From assembly GCF_004011695.2 (NCBI RefSeq), contig NC_082419.1, positions 496,001 to 560,000 on the forward strand: DNA of 64,000 bases, read 5' to 3'. Below the pieces are notes generated by a model, which did not search any database, was not told the origin of the DNA, and was given only the letters and a program-made list of their open reading frames with translations. This stretch comes from Ascochyta rabiei (lineage: Eukaryota > Ascomycota > Dothideomycetes > Pleosporales > Didymellaceae). The translations under genes and the position numbers were made by a program. Below, one piece after another: positions 1 through 10,542 of the stretch (positions within the stretch are counted from its first letter, which is position 1; every line of letters starts with the position of its first letter).

Positions 1-3000
1 TCGCTCGCTGCCACCTGATGAGAAGAATGAAGACTGCGTTCCACTCCCAAACCGCCGCCCGCGCCGCAGCACAGCACCAGCGAGAGGCCAACCTCGTCTT
101 CTGCCAGCATGCACCCAGCACAGCCCCAGCATGGCCCCAGCATCTCCCCTCGTCAATCACCTGCCAGCCCAACGCTCGTTCAGCATCATGTCACTGCTTC
201 CACGTGGTTGACGGCATGAACCTGGCTGTGGGTAATAACGGGTCCACGTAGCGTATATCATCTCCAACATCAGCTCCCTTGGATACACGCAATCTGGCTC
301 CTTCGAGCATCTCTCCGTCCGCCACTTCCATTCAAAATACATGTGCATGTCGGAAAGCAGATGAATACCTGCCGTCCTGTCCATCTCACGCCTGCTTCGT
401 TTACAATTCAATCATCCTGCCTTTAGCACGAGCTTTACCAAACGTTTCTTGTCTGGCCACGAGCTAAACTTTTAATCTAATCTTGGCACGAGCTAAACTT
501 TCGATCGAATCTTGGCACGAGCTTTACCAAATGTTTCTTGTCTGGCCACGAGCTAAACTCCCAATCTCATCAGAGGTCACGGTCCTTGTCCCTTGCCCAC
601 AGCTCCAAACGGCCGTCTGTCACTTCTGTCAGATCCACAAGCACGGCCGCATGACGGCTATCTCCTCCCCCATTTCAAGATCACGGCCCACTCCAGATTT
701 ACCCTCCTTCGTATTGCAATCAAATGTCCTTGAATCATGCCAGCAACCGTGTGTGCCGAGTGCACCTGTTTTGCTCCGCTCCGCCCATTTCCCGCCTCGC
801 CTAGTGCAATTTGCTCATCTCCGCTCACCTACTCAGTCCGTAAATCGACCACATTTCACATGCTCTACAAGAATCGACAGGAAAATATCTCAATCAGCCA
901 CACTCTCACATGGCAGAGAAATTGGATATGACAGCTCTGGACTTTACGTGCAATAGGCAGTCCAGAAGTTGTCAGCGTAGACAGAGACTCTGCTTGAGCT
1001 ACGCGTGATTATGTGTACTCGTCTACAGCTTTGTCGTCTTATGAGGGATCTGCAGTCTTGCGCCAGAGACTTCACAAACCTTTTTCTGCTCTGCATAAGC
1101 CTGGCGTGTGCGAAGCTGCTCAGACCTTCAGGGGCATTCATTTTTACCCGGATACTCGACCTTGATCATCACGCCTTGACACTTCCTGCAGCGGCGATCA
1201 GGTACGGTTCAGCAAGCAATTTACCTGTTCCAGAAGCGGTAGTCGCTTCGATATCGATGCGTGTGGGTCTCGAAGGTGACTTGCATGCAACCGAGCAATC
1301 GGGACAGGCCCTGTCAGAGCTTACACCGAACAGGAAGCTGGTATACAAGCTGTCTATCTCGAGATCAGTCATATGCCTGATACTGGCATGCAAGCTTGAG
1401 TGCAAGGCGTCCGTGAGAGTATCATGTCATATTCAACCGCCTGCTGAAATCAAGGCTAGGGTTTGAGCCTCAGCCCGCCTTCCTTAAGCCAACGCTGCGC
1501 CACTAATCTGCAGGTAGATCATCTGCATGGCTGCATGGCACCACTAGCGGCCTCGCCCATCCCAGATGTTATCAAACGCTTTTCCAACCTCCAGCGAAGA
1601 TCCAATCTTACAGATCACGAACCATAGGTCCATGTCAAGAGTCAGGACTCATTGCGACCTCACACCACCCCAACCCGTCATCTCAACCTTCTCAGATCCT
1701 CACACATCCCGGTCTCACAACCGTCCTGTGCCACCACACATGCGTAACCTTCCCCATCGATCTGCAACCTGTCGTCCCACCGTCCTAATCCTCGCTATGC
1801 CATCCACTTTGAGCCGCACATGCCCGTTACAGTCACCCCATCGGTATGCGCTGCACGTCACACCAATATTCTCACTTTCCCCGCATGTCGCACCGCAAGG
1901 TTAAGATACTGCAAAAGGCTCTAAAGAGATGTGTTTGAGACACAGGACGTGAACACCCGAGGAGAGTAATGGTGAGCTCAGGTAAGGACTCGACACTACG
2001 TGTCGCCGCAGCACACCGCCATGTGCGTACCCGTCTCGGCTGGCGGGCGATCCCGCACATCCATGACTCTCCAGCAACCCTTTGAGCCACTGCTCGTGGA
2101 TCAGTGGCCATCCGTAGTCGCTCAAGCCATTTGCAGCATGCCAATGTGAGACTCTCCGACACTCACTTCATATATCTAAACACAGCAGCGGAGTACTAGC
2201 CTAAATCGTATGGTCTGCGACAGTGACTGCTACAGTGACTTGAACGCCTGCATACTAACTCGATATGGCGAGTAGATACAAAGGCACGACAGCTCGCTTG
2301 CAGCATCGCGGAGATACACTATTAGCGATGGTGTGCTCGAGTCTCGCGTCCTGATACCAGACAGTACACAGCAGCACAAGCGATATGAAAACCACTCTCA
2401 CCTGACTCCCTCTAACAAGTGGGAAGGAGATGCATGTCTCTCCAGCCCTCCCAAATGGCCTTGCCTGCAAAAGAAAGATCACCGCTTCATCTACACTACG
2501 TACGTAAGAGCAAGTAAGCATCAGCTCCGCTACGAGTCTCGGCGTTGACCAACTTGCAGAAGGCCGATGCACGACTCCTGTCTGACATCCAAGTCACACT
2601 GTAAGAGGCCTCTGCAACAAGGACGATAAGCACATGCCTCGCTACCAAACCTATCCAGTCGGAGAATATCTCCCAAATATCTCGAAATTGTAACGCAACG
2701 TCAGCATGTGCGACGCTCCAGCTCTGCAAAAAAGCGTGAGGACAGTCGAGTCAAGATGCATCGATGGCATGATAGTCACGGACTAGACAAGCCAAAGCCA
2801 AGCCAGGCACACGTTACAAGTCCCAAGATGTGTGAGTGCTGAACATGATAAGGATTTGGCTGCTGAGACACGATACAATACAATGCTCGAAACCCTCTCA
2901 GCGAGGCATTAGGTAAGGAAGAGAGGAAAATGTGAACAAAGGATATTGCGCGTCTGTTGGATCCATCCACCTGAACGCCCTGATGCACCATATTGCGTGA

Positions 3001-3078
3001 TTTTCGTGCAAATTTGAACCAAATGTCCGGACGTCAACGTCGGACGTGAGAATCGTACGGCTCGTAGCCAACGGCGTT
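1..3078. other. Gene-poor stretch, no supported gene
   Basis: Only short open frames occur here (longest about 157 codons). None resembles a known family or shows the codon preference of the neighbouring genes. I see no transposase, no reverse transcriptase motif, no terminal repeats and no tRNA-like B box. The only structure noted is the imperfect direct repeat listed at 426-559. The right end should contain the 3' untranslated region of the minus-strand BTB gene. Confidence 0.55.
426..559. repeat. 45-bp direct repeat pair with a partial third copy
   Basis: A 45-bp segment beginning GCACGAGCTTTACCAA occupies 426-470 and recurs at 515-559 with a single C-to-T difference. Between them, 482-501 carries a shorter piece (CTTGGCACGAGCTAAACTTT) that fuses the outer parts of the unit. 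The arrangement looks like a small tandem duplication in non-coding DNA. No coding or mobile-element context is visible. Confidence 0.8.
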
Positions 3079-4133
3079 TTACGCCTTGAGCGAACCGAAG
3101 TCGCCGTTGGTGAGACCGTTGGGAACAACGTTGAGGCTGAACTTGCTGAAGTCCTTCTTCAGGTCGTCAACCTTGTTTCGTGTGCCGTTGGTGGCCTTCT
3201 GGTCCTTGCTGTCTTTCGAGATGTCGTGCTTGCTCTGCGTAGGGCTGCCAACGACCGTGTCGTCGGTCTCCTCGGCGTCATCGTTGTCCTTGTCCTCAGC
3301 CTCCTGCTCTTCGCCCTCGGCTTCGACTTCCTCGCCCTCGGCGCCGTCGACAGACTCGGACGCGTTGTCCTCAATGTCGGCATTTTGCTCGAGCTCGGCA
3401 TCGTTCTGCTTGATCTGCTCGTCGACATCGATGAGGTCCTCGCCCTCGGCCGGATCGTCGCGCGCGTCGGGAACGACTTCCTCGTCCAGCCTCCAGTCCT
3501 GGATGGCGCAGATGATGTCGACTGCAAGCTGGCCGTTCTTGCGGAGAGCCTTGTCCCAGTGCGCAGGCAGGCCCTTTTCGAGCACCATCATGCGCGCAAT
3601 AGAATGGACAAGCATGTGGCGCATGGGACTGCCGTTCTCGGTGTTTGCGTAGATGTACTGCACGCGACGGAGACCGGGGTACGAGTCGCTGAACTTGTAC
3701 CATTCGCGCACAACTTGCAGGACATCGGCGATGAGATTGGGGATTTGGAACTTCTCGGCCATCAGGTACAGTTCGAAGAGCACGCCTAGGTCGGACTCCT
3801 CGCGGGGCACGGGGAGCGAAGAGCTGTAGAGCCATCCAACAAATGTCTTGAAGGCATTGTCGTCATCTTCGGGGAGGCCGAAGCTTTGTGTGTTGCTGCC
3901 CTTGGCATAGAAGATCTTGCGGAAAAAGGGCGAGTGGTGGCACAGCAGCTTCTCGTGCAGAATCCAGTGAGTGTTCTCCTCGCCAACATAGATGTCGACC
4001 ATGGAGCGGGAGAGGAGCCTAGAGTCATTATGTCAATTACGGTTCATGCATACTCGCTAATTGGACTCCGCTCCAGCCACGCGAGTTCATTTGAGACGTA
4101 CTCATTGAGCGGCTTCTCGTGTGCGCCAGACAT
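3079..4133 (-). CDS. BTB/POZ domain protein with acidic tail
   Basis: Predicted 323-residue protein from two exons, 4133-4102 and 4018-3079. The 83-nt intron has a GTACGT donor and CTAG acceptor, and the splice restores one frame. The ORF beginning at 4002 lacks this short first exon. Residues about 17-115 form a BTB/POZ fold: it opens MVDIYVGEENTHWILHEKLL, followed by the HHSPFF and FVGWLY signatures. After a helical region, residues about 195-275 are very rich in Glu and Asp, and the tail is Lys/Asp-mixed. Fungal BTB-only proteins of this shape are common and mostly uncharacterised; BTB domains mediate dimerisation and Cullin-3 or chromatin contacts. There is no kelch, zinc-finger or MATH partner domain. 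The domain call is firm; the cellular role is unknown. Confidence 0.85.
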
Positions 4134-4775
4134 GATGGGTGTAGTGATCTTCGACCGTTGCGACTAAATTAAATCGGCACTAAGTGGCGGCGCGTGAACG
4201 TTGAGAATCTCAACGGTCAACTCGTGGGTATAAGACAAGAAGTCGAAAAGGTATCAAAAACCAGATGAATGCAGAATGGACAACTTGAAATGTGGCCGTG
4301 CCGACCCTATAAGCTGGCAAGGAGGCTGGGAAGCAGACATGCATCGTTATGACGTCGACGTTGACGCTGTGGTGTGGACCGGCACGTTTCTTGGAGAGAC
4401 CCCTGTCAGAATGAGCGGCCTGCCAGGGATCTTGGAGATCAAATCACCCAATGCGCATCGATATTCGCTAACGCCATCTCATTTTGGCGCCGTTCTGGAT
4501 TCGAAAAGGCTGTCTTTGACACATTTAGTGGTGTGAGCTTGTGAAAACGTGCGAAAACCTGTGGGGGGCTGGAAGGCGATGCCCACAGTTGGACTGCAAG
4601 TAAGGTCTGGAGCACCAACTGCTTGGAATGCTGAGCCATCTCGAGGAAGAAATGGTGGAACGCTCTCATTTCACCAGCGCTTGCTCTGCAAAAAAAGGGT
4701 ATAACATTAAAGTTTATCGACAACCCTGCTCTTCCCGTCCAGATCCCGCCCTGCAGCGGGTACCTGTGAGCTCGC
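4134..4775. other. Spacer between BTB gene and RRP36
   Basis: This is the upstream region of the BTB gene together with the 3' flank of RRP36, both on minus. Short open frames on both strands look random. No RNA gene or repeat is recognised. Confidence 0.5.
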
Positions 4776-5910
4776 TCATGCAGCGCGTCGCTCCGCGGGC
4801 ATGTTCCTCCGCTCCTTTGAGGTCACCTTCTTGCGACGGCGCTCGATGGTCCTGTCGCGCTGCTTCGACTTCATATTCTGGAAGCGGTCGATTAGGGCAA
4901 GCTTCTTTTGCTCGGCTGTGTAATTTGTTAGCGAACGAACGTAGTAAACTAACAACAGCATGCAACATACACTTCTTTAGGTAGAACGGCTGCTTGCCGT
5001 CCTTGACCAGCTCCTTCTCCTTCTTTTTGTGTTCTCGCACAACAGCCTGCTGCTCATCCTTCCTCTGCTGCGCTTTCTGCTGAGACTCCATCGACTCCAA
5101 TTGCTTTCTCATTTGTTCCTTCTCATCACCGTTTCTTGACTTCTTGATAGCCTTCTTGAGTTCCGCAATCTCGGACGCCTTGTAGTCGCTCAGGAACGCA
5201 TAGCGCCTGCTGACCGTGTTTTCATCTGGTCGAGGTCCACCAATGTTCTCGAATCGGGGGTCACGGAAGACAGGTTTCTTGACATCGACAACATTTCGCT
5301 TGCGTGAGACCATGCGCTTGCTCGACTGCACAGCGGGTGCGTGTTTGCTAGATCGTGCGTGCGGCGCGGCATCTGATTCCGAGTCGCCCTCTCCTTCCTC
5401 GTTCTCGTCTGACTCATGGTGCTTTGTCTTGTTCTTTTCGGCGATCTTGGGCTTCTTGCTAGGCTTCACCTCGCCATTTGCAAGCTTCTCTGCTTTGATC
5501 TGCCGTAACCGCTCTCTCAATGCTTCCAGTTTGTCTTCCTGTGATTTGGAAGAATCGTCGCCCCGCTTGCGCTTTCGGTCGGTCGATTTTGAGAGCGCGT
5601 CTTGTGCCTTGGCCAGAGCTCCAAACGACACTTTGCTCATCTGTGCTTGTACTTGGTCGTCCTCAGACGCATCTAACTATGAAACATGAGCGCGAGACTG
5701 AGAAATCAGTCATCTGATACTCACCACTTCCTCGTCTTGAGAGCCATCTGCGTTCTCATCTGCACTATCTGAGCCCACAACCTCTCCAGCACCAAATTCG
5801 AGCACAGACTCAGAGGAAGATCTATCGGTCACTTCATAATTCTCGCTTTCGTCTGAGCTCTCTTCAGCAGCGCGCAGCTTACGATCAAGCTTCCTAGAGA
5901 GTGGCGGCAT
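4776..5910 (-). CDS. RRP36: rRNA biogenesis protein RRP36
   Basis: Predicted 343-residue nucleolar protein of the 90S pre-ribosome, needed for early cleavages of 35S pre-rRNA (family knowledge). Three exons: 5910-5725, 5676-4971 and 4915-4776. Donors are GTGAGT and GTATGT, acceptors CATAG and CACAG, and introns are 48 and 55 nt. The N-terminus (about residues 15-70) is acidic and Ser-rich, and a Lys/Arg-rich linker follows. The conserved RRP36 core starts near residue 195 (KKPVFRDPRFENIGG) and continues through RRYAFLSDYK and QPFYLKKSEQKKLALI. That last motif is rebuilt exactly across intron 2, which confirms the splice. The C-terminus is strongly basic (RRRKKVTSKERRNMPAERRAA region), as usual in the family. 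The gene is divergent from the HAD-like gene, with 236 bp between start codons. Confidence 0.93.
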
Positions 5911-6146
5911 TTTGTGTCTTTTTAATCAGACTGAACATCGAAGGCGGTGATGCCGGCTTCTAAAAAGTTTAGCCCCACCGTTCAACCATAGTTTAGCCGG
6001 CGCAAAACCATGAGAGGCAACAGCGAACTTACACGTGCATGCTAGACAGACTTCTTGCTTGGACTTCATGCTGCAATTTTCACTTTCACCTTCACACCTC
6101 TTCCAACCCGTCTTGAAAACACTGCACGCCGCTAAGCGAGCACCGT
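5911..6146. promoter_or_regulatory. Divergent promoter region, RRP36 / HAD-like gene
   Basis: The two start codons face away from each other across 236 bp, so this spacer must hold both 5' leaders and core promoters. A pyrimidine-rich stretch (about 6070-6110) precedes the plus-strand gene. No specific factor site can be assigned by eye. Confidence 0.5.
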
Positions 6147-7931
6147 TTGTTCGCCATGTCTGTCGAAAACGAACGGTATATTCCCCACGACGCTGCAGTT
6201 GCAGAACCCAACACTAACCCACACAAGGCCACTGTCGGTCGTCACGACAGCGCATCTCCTTTACACACCCACACAAGGCCTTCTGTCGCCGCCATGAACA
6301 ACAACTTCAATCCTTGGGCGCAGCCGTTTTCGCCAAACTATGGCTACCCAGGACAGCCCCACGATCAGAATCGCAACCGCAACCGCAACTGCAACCGCAA
6401 TCAGTGGCACACGCCATCGCAAGGCCATACCGATGCCTCGCCTGTAGCAAGCGCGCCATGGAACACAAATCATGTGCAGCCGCAGGAGTACTATCCCAAC
6501 ATTCAGCAGATTTACACCAACTCCGCAACACCACAGGCGCAGGCACAGGCGCAGGCACAGGCGCAGGCACAGGCACAAGCCTACTACCACCAGTGGGCGC
6601 AGTATTATGCATACAACCAAGGATTCACGCCAGCCAACGCCCCGCAGCAGGCTTTCGGACAGCAAGCTCCGAGCCCCTATCCCTTCTTTGCGCCATCCTT
6701 TGCGGTCGCGCAGCCTCACACAGGCCTACAAAGTGTCTCGAGTAGCGACCTACAGTATGCCTTCGACAAGCTCTACAAGGGCACAAAAGCAAGAAATCGC
6801 AGGACTAACGCCAGCCACAGGGCATCAACTCTATTCTCTGATGACGAGCCTGTGCAGGCAGTTGCAGGTAGCCTAACCAGGGCGCAAGAGTATGACTCCC
6901 TTCGTCGGGTTGGCATCAGTTCGCGCATTAACAAGTCTTATAGAGAGCCCGCAGCGTATCCCACCACCAAACCCACTGGAAGAAGCAGAGACCCGAAAAT
7001 CATGTTACCTGCGCCTACGCCGACCGAAGCGTACATGGCTCAAGCGGCAGGAGAACCATCCACGGTCGCATTGTCAGGTCGTATACTCGTCATTCTCGAC
7101 CTGAACGGCACACTGCTCTATCGCCCGAACAGGAACAAGAAGACGATGATCGCACGACCCTTCCTCATCCCCTTCTTGCGATACCTGTTTTCGAACTTTG
7201 CCGTCATGGTGTGGTCTAGTGCTCGTCCTGAGAACGTGGCTTCGCTCGTAGAGCAGTCCTTGGAAGAGGATCTGAGGAAGACTCTTGTTGCTCAATGGTC
7301 TCGCGGCGATTTCAACCTGAAGCCTGAACATTACAACCAGAACGTGCAGGTTTACAAGAATCTGGATATTGTCTGGAACAAAGAGGAGATCCAGCAGCAG
7401 CACCCGGACTATGCCAACGGAGGGCGCTTTGGGCAACACAACACTGTTCTGATCGACGACTCAATGCTCAAGGCAGCTGCGCAACCACACAATCTCCTCC
7501 AAATAAGCGAGTTCAGCGCTACAACACAACAGATGCAGGAAGATAAGCTGCGTGAGGTTGCCGGGTATCTCGAGGCTCTGCGTACACAGCAGGATGTTTC
7601 CAAGTTCATGAGGAAGGAGCACTTTCAACACAGCACTGGTAGATGGGCGTATGAATGGCCAGAGAAGGACGCCGCCACTCAAGGAACTGCCTACCCGGGT
7701 GGTGAACTGCAAGGCAAGGTCTCAATGGAGAGCCCATCGAAAAAGAGGAAGAACAAGCAGGACAAAAAGGCCAAGAAACGCGAGGCAGCTGCAAAGCTCA
7801 AGGCAGCTGGAGGTGCTAATCAGGGCAAAAGCATTGAAAAGGCAGACGAGGCCGAAAAATGCGAAAGCGATGATAGCAGTGAGAGTGACGAGGAGGCACA
7901 GAAGGGTCAAGGCGGTGTGAAGCTGGCTTAA
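6147..7931 (+). CDS. FCP1/NIF-homology (HAD-fold) protein with atypical DLNGT motif
   Basis: Intron-less frame of 594 residues; the true start may be the Met at 6156 or the one at 6294. The N-terminal half is low complexity: an Asn/Arg run, then eight QA dipeptides encoded at 6534-6581. From about residue 310 there is an FCP1/NLI-interacting-factor HAD domain. RILVILDLNGTLLYRP carries motif I, VMVWSSARPEN motif II, and VLIDDS (about residue 434) the acidic motif. In active FCP1-type phosphatases motif I is DxDxT; here the second Asp is Asn (DLNGT, nucleophile Asp about residue 318). The C-terminus (KKRKNKQDKKAKKREAAAK) is Lys/Ala-rich and likely nuclear. The fold is convincing. Whether it is a phosphatase is uncertain. 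Confidence 0.85.
   Translation: MFAMSVENERYIPHDAAVAEPNTNPHKATVGRHDSASPLHTHTRPSVAAMNNNFNPWAQPFSPNYGYPGQPHDQNRNRNRNCNRNQWHTPSQGHTDASPVASAPWNTNHVQPQEYYPNIQQIYTNSATPQAQAQAQAQAQAQAQAYYHQWAQYYAYNQGFTPANAPQQAFGQQAPSPYPFFAPSFAVAQPHTGLQSVSSSDLQYAFDKLYKGTKARNRRTNASHRASTLFSDDEPVQAVAGSLTRAQEYDSLRRVGISSRINKSYREPAAYPTTKPTGRSRDPKIMLPAPTPTEAYMAQAAGEPSTVALSGRILVILDLNGTLLYRPNRNKKTMIARPFLIPFLRYLFSNFAVMVWSSARPENVASLVEQSLEEDLRKTLVAQWSRGDFNLKPEHYNQNVQVYKNLDIVWNKEEIQQQHPDYANGGRFGQHNTVLIDDSMLKAAAQPHNLLQISEFSATTQQMQEDKLREVAGYLEALRTQQDVSKFMRKEHFQHSTGRWAYEWPEKDAATQGTAYPGGELQGKVSMESPSKKRKNKQDKKAKKREAAAKLKAAGGANQGKSIEKADEAEKCESDDSSESDEEAQKGQGGVKLA
6534..6581 (+). repeat. CAGGCR/QA coding microsatellite
   Basis: Eight consecutive CAG-GCN (Gln-Ala) units, mostly alternating CAGGCG and CAGGCA, lie inside the N-terminal low-complexity region of the HAD-like gene. 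The repeat is in frame and is expected to vary in length between strains. Confidence 0.9.
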
Positions 7932-8335
7932 GCATGTTGCCAGTCGCGATGATCTTGTATACGCGGACTTTGGTATGCATAAGTGGTTGCGTGCGATGAC
8001 GGCCAGGCTTTATTGGCAGAACAGATCGCAACGCCCAGGTATGATTGTCTTGCATCTTATAGTTATATCGATGTAGAGGCTCCTAGATACCCAGCGATAA
8101 TGAGACAGGATTGAGGTGTCCTATAGTAAATGCTTGCTAGAGCTGTTCACGGTTATTCCATCTTCCTACATTCCAGAGTTGAGGCCATTACCCCCCTCGC
8201 GATGTGTAGTGAGCTGCACAATAGGTCGTACCTGGATTCATAGATGCACAAACACCTTGATCGCCATGCGCGTCTATGCTACTCTTTTGCTCCGTCCTCA
8301 CGTCTGAGTCTGTATAGTCTTCTCTGCAAATGCAC
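7932..8335. other. Convergent 3' spacer, HAD-like gene / MFS gene
   Basis: The two flanking genes end toward each other. This 404-bp stretch should hold both 3' untranslated regions and polyadenylation signals. Nothing else is recognised. Confidence 0.5.
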
Positions 8336-9889
8336 TCAAACATCCCTCGTGTACTCGCTTCTCTGCCTCCACTCACTTCCGTACCTGAAGATAGCGGCCG
8401 GGATTAGAGCTACCATGGCCGCCACACCTCCCAGTACCGTGAAACCCCACCCGTAACCTAGATACTCGGCCAACGGACCCGTCGCCAGCGGCAAAAACGT
8501 CCCCATCAGACACCTCGTCACGATGACACCCGTCATCGCACTCGCCGAATAAAGTCCGCAGGCATCTACAACGTATGCTTGCAGTGGGATGATGTTGGTG
8601 AGCAGTGTGAAATCGAGGAGCGCAACGGAGGCAAGCAGAAGCGGTACAGGGAGTCGGTATTGTGCAATCCAGCCATACGCTGTAACGCTGAAGGGTAACA
8701 AGACAGAACCGAGGACTGCGAGGGGAAGGCGGTACTCCGGTTTGCCCACGTCTGGGGTAGAGCTTCGGTTGCGAAGCGAGACGTAGATTCTGTCGAGGGA
8801 GAAGTTGCAGAGCACGACGCTCATGAGTGAGCCGATACTGAAGATGACGAAAGCCGCGCCAGTCTCTGCAGGGTTGAAGTTGTAGGCTTCTTGCAGGATC
8901 AAGGGCAGGCTGATGGACATGACGTAGAAGAAACTGAAGGATATGGAGGCTTGTAGGGAAAGAGCCATTAGCACGCCGGAGCCGAAGAGGACAGCAAAGG
9001 GGCGCGTGAGGGCGTGCCAAATTTTCAGCAAGTCTTCGTGCTTGTTCTTCGTTTTTGCAACCTCCTTCTTGAACTCGCCGCTCTCGCGCTTGATACGCGC
9101 CATCCGCTGGTGCAAGATAGCCATCTTGTATGTCTCGCGAAAACACGTCAAGAAAAGGATCTCAGCGACGACGGCTAGACCCGCTGCCATCAGTAGCACT
9201 TGTCTCCAGCCCAGGGTTTGGGCAATAGCACCTGCGATGGCTGGACCAATCGCACCGCCGATCAGAGGTGCGAGCGAGATCAGACTCATAGCTGAGCCGC
9301 GCTGGTCAGATTCGAATATGTCGCCAATAATACTAGGGTTGAGCACATTGGAGGCGACAGCAAAGCCGGTGAGCCATCGCGCAGCGATCAGGAGTTTAGT
9401 GCTCTTGCTGCCAGCAGTGAGAAAGGTGGCGATGATGAAGACGATGTTACATCCGTTCATTACGGGATAGCGACCAAAAACTTCCGAGAGCGGTGCGATG
9501 AGAAGCGGACCCGCTGCTTCGCCGAGTTCCCAGATGGTGACGAGAAGGGCGCTGGTTGATGTGCTCGCGTGTTTGCCTTCGAGCTCGTCAACTATGTTGG
9601 CTGCTATTGGGACGACGCCGATGCACGTAAACGTTCTGTGTATTCGTAAGCGTGAGTTTGAACATCTCGAACAACGAGACATGACAGCGAGTACAAGAAG
9701 TTCTTACACAGTAAATGCCATGAAAGCGAGAAGAAATACAATCAACCACTTGAACTTCGGGTCCCATTCCCTAGGATTTTCAGGGTCTCCCGCCTCAAAG
9801 TCCAAAATCACCTCATCATGCTTTCCGTCCGCGTCAGCATCTTCAACGACCGGTCTGAGTAGTGGCTGTTGCTCTTCTACTGTTGCCAT
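8336..9889 (-). CDS. MFS transporter (multidrug/small-solute type)
   Basis: Predicted 493-residue membrane protein from exons 9889-9708 and 9635-8336. The 72-nt intron has a GTAAGA donor and CACAG acceptor, and the splice rebuilds transmembrane segment 1 (FLLAFMAFTV joined to TFTCIGVVPIAANI). The N-terminal tail contains the GDPENPREWDPKFKW motif that precedes TM1 in fungal drug:H+ antiporters of the DHA1 group. About 12 hydrophobic segments follow in two halves, split by a charged loop (RIKRESGEFKKEVAKTKNKHE). The loop after TM2 reads APLSEVFGRYPV, a recognisable form of the family signature. These features place it in the plasma-membrane proton-coupled export group. The substrate cannot be read from sequence. 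It lies upstream of and in the same direction as nothing related, so no cluster is implied. Confidence 0.88.
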
Positions 9890-10542
9890 CGTTCCCCAAC
9901 TCTTGCTGGAGATATTCGCTGTGCGGAATTGGTGTCTAAGAGGTCAAAGATCAAAACACGACGGAGGTACTTTTTTAATTACCAAGCTATGCTTATAGTA
10001 AACTGGAGTGTTAGCGCAAATCACGAATTTTTAATGTCCCGTAGCGTGATGCGATGAGTGGGTCTGACTCATGTGAGAATACGACCTGCCGAGAGTCGAC
10101 CGTAGCATTTTGCATCAACGATCGAGCGACAGCTGATGAAATTTCAGGAGCATTCTTAGCTGTTTCTCGACATTCTCGTGCGCAAAGTGAAAGGTGATCT
10201 TCACGAGTCTCTACATCGACCGCGGAACGGGTGCTACCAGTACCCGAGAGGTATCGTCTATGTACCGATGTCCAATTTGTTGGATGTTCAGCACAAGCAC
10301 ATAGTGTACATGATGGTTGCATTACCCCCAATGAGTTCGCATCTCTGATCATACGTATTCTGTCGATGATTAGCGATAAAAGAGAGGAATGTGAAAAGGT
10401 CATGTTGAATGTGTAGTTGTCCGTCCCTGTAATCACGTGACCGTTTTGATATCTATGCGTTGGGGAATATGTTCCCAATCAAACCATCCTACGTGAACTT
10501 CGTAAACCCATGCGCCTGTTGGAAACACACATAATCCACTTC
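9890..10542. other. Spacer between ADE16 3' end and MFS start
   Basis: This 653-bp region holds the MFS promoter and the ADE16 3' flank. A minus-strand open frame of up to 155 codons (10011-10478) crosses it. It begins with a non-ATG codon, uses rare A/T-ending codons and resembles nothing known, so I do not call it a gene. Confidence 0.5.

Noticed and set aside
3046..3789. 247-codon plus-strand frame opposite the BTB gene
   Set aside because: Its Val/Leu-rich product mirrors the acidic, Glu/Asp-rich codons of the BTB protein on the other strand; no ATG context, no family and no splice structure.
10011..10478. 155-codon minus-strand frame between ADE16 and the MFS gene
   Set aside because: Starts at a non-ATG codon, uses A/T-ending codons unlike its neighbours and has no recognisable domain; it overlaps the MFS promoter.
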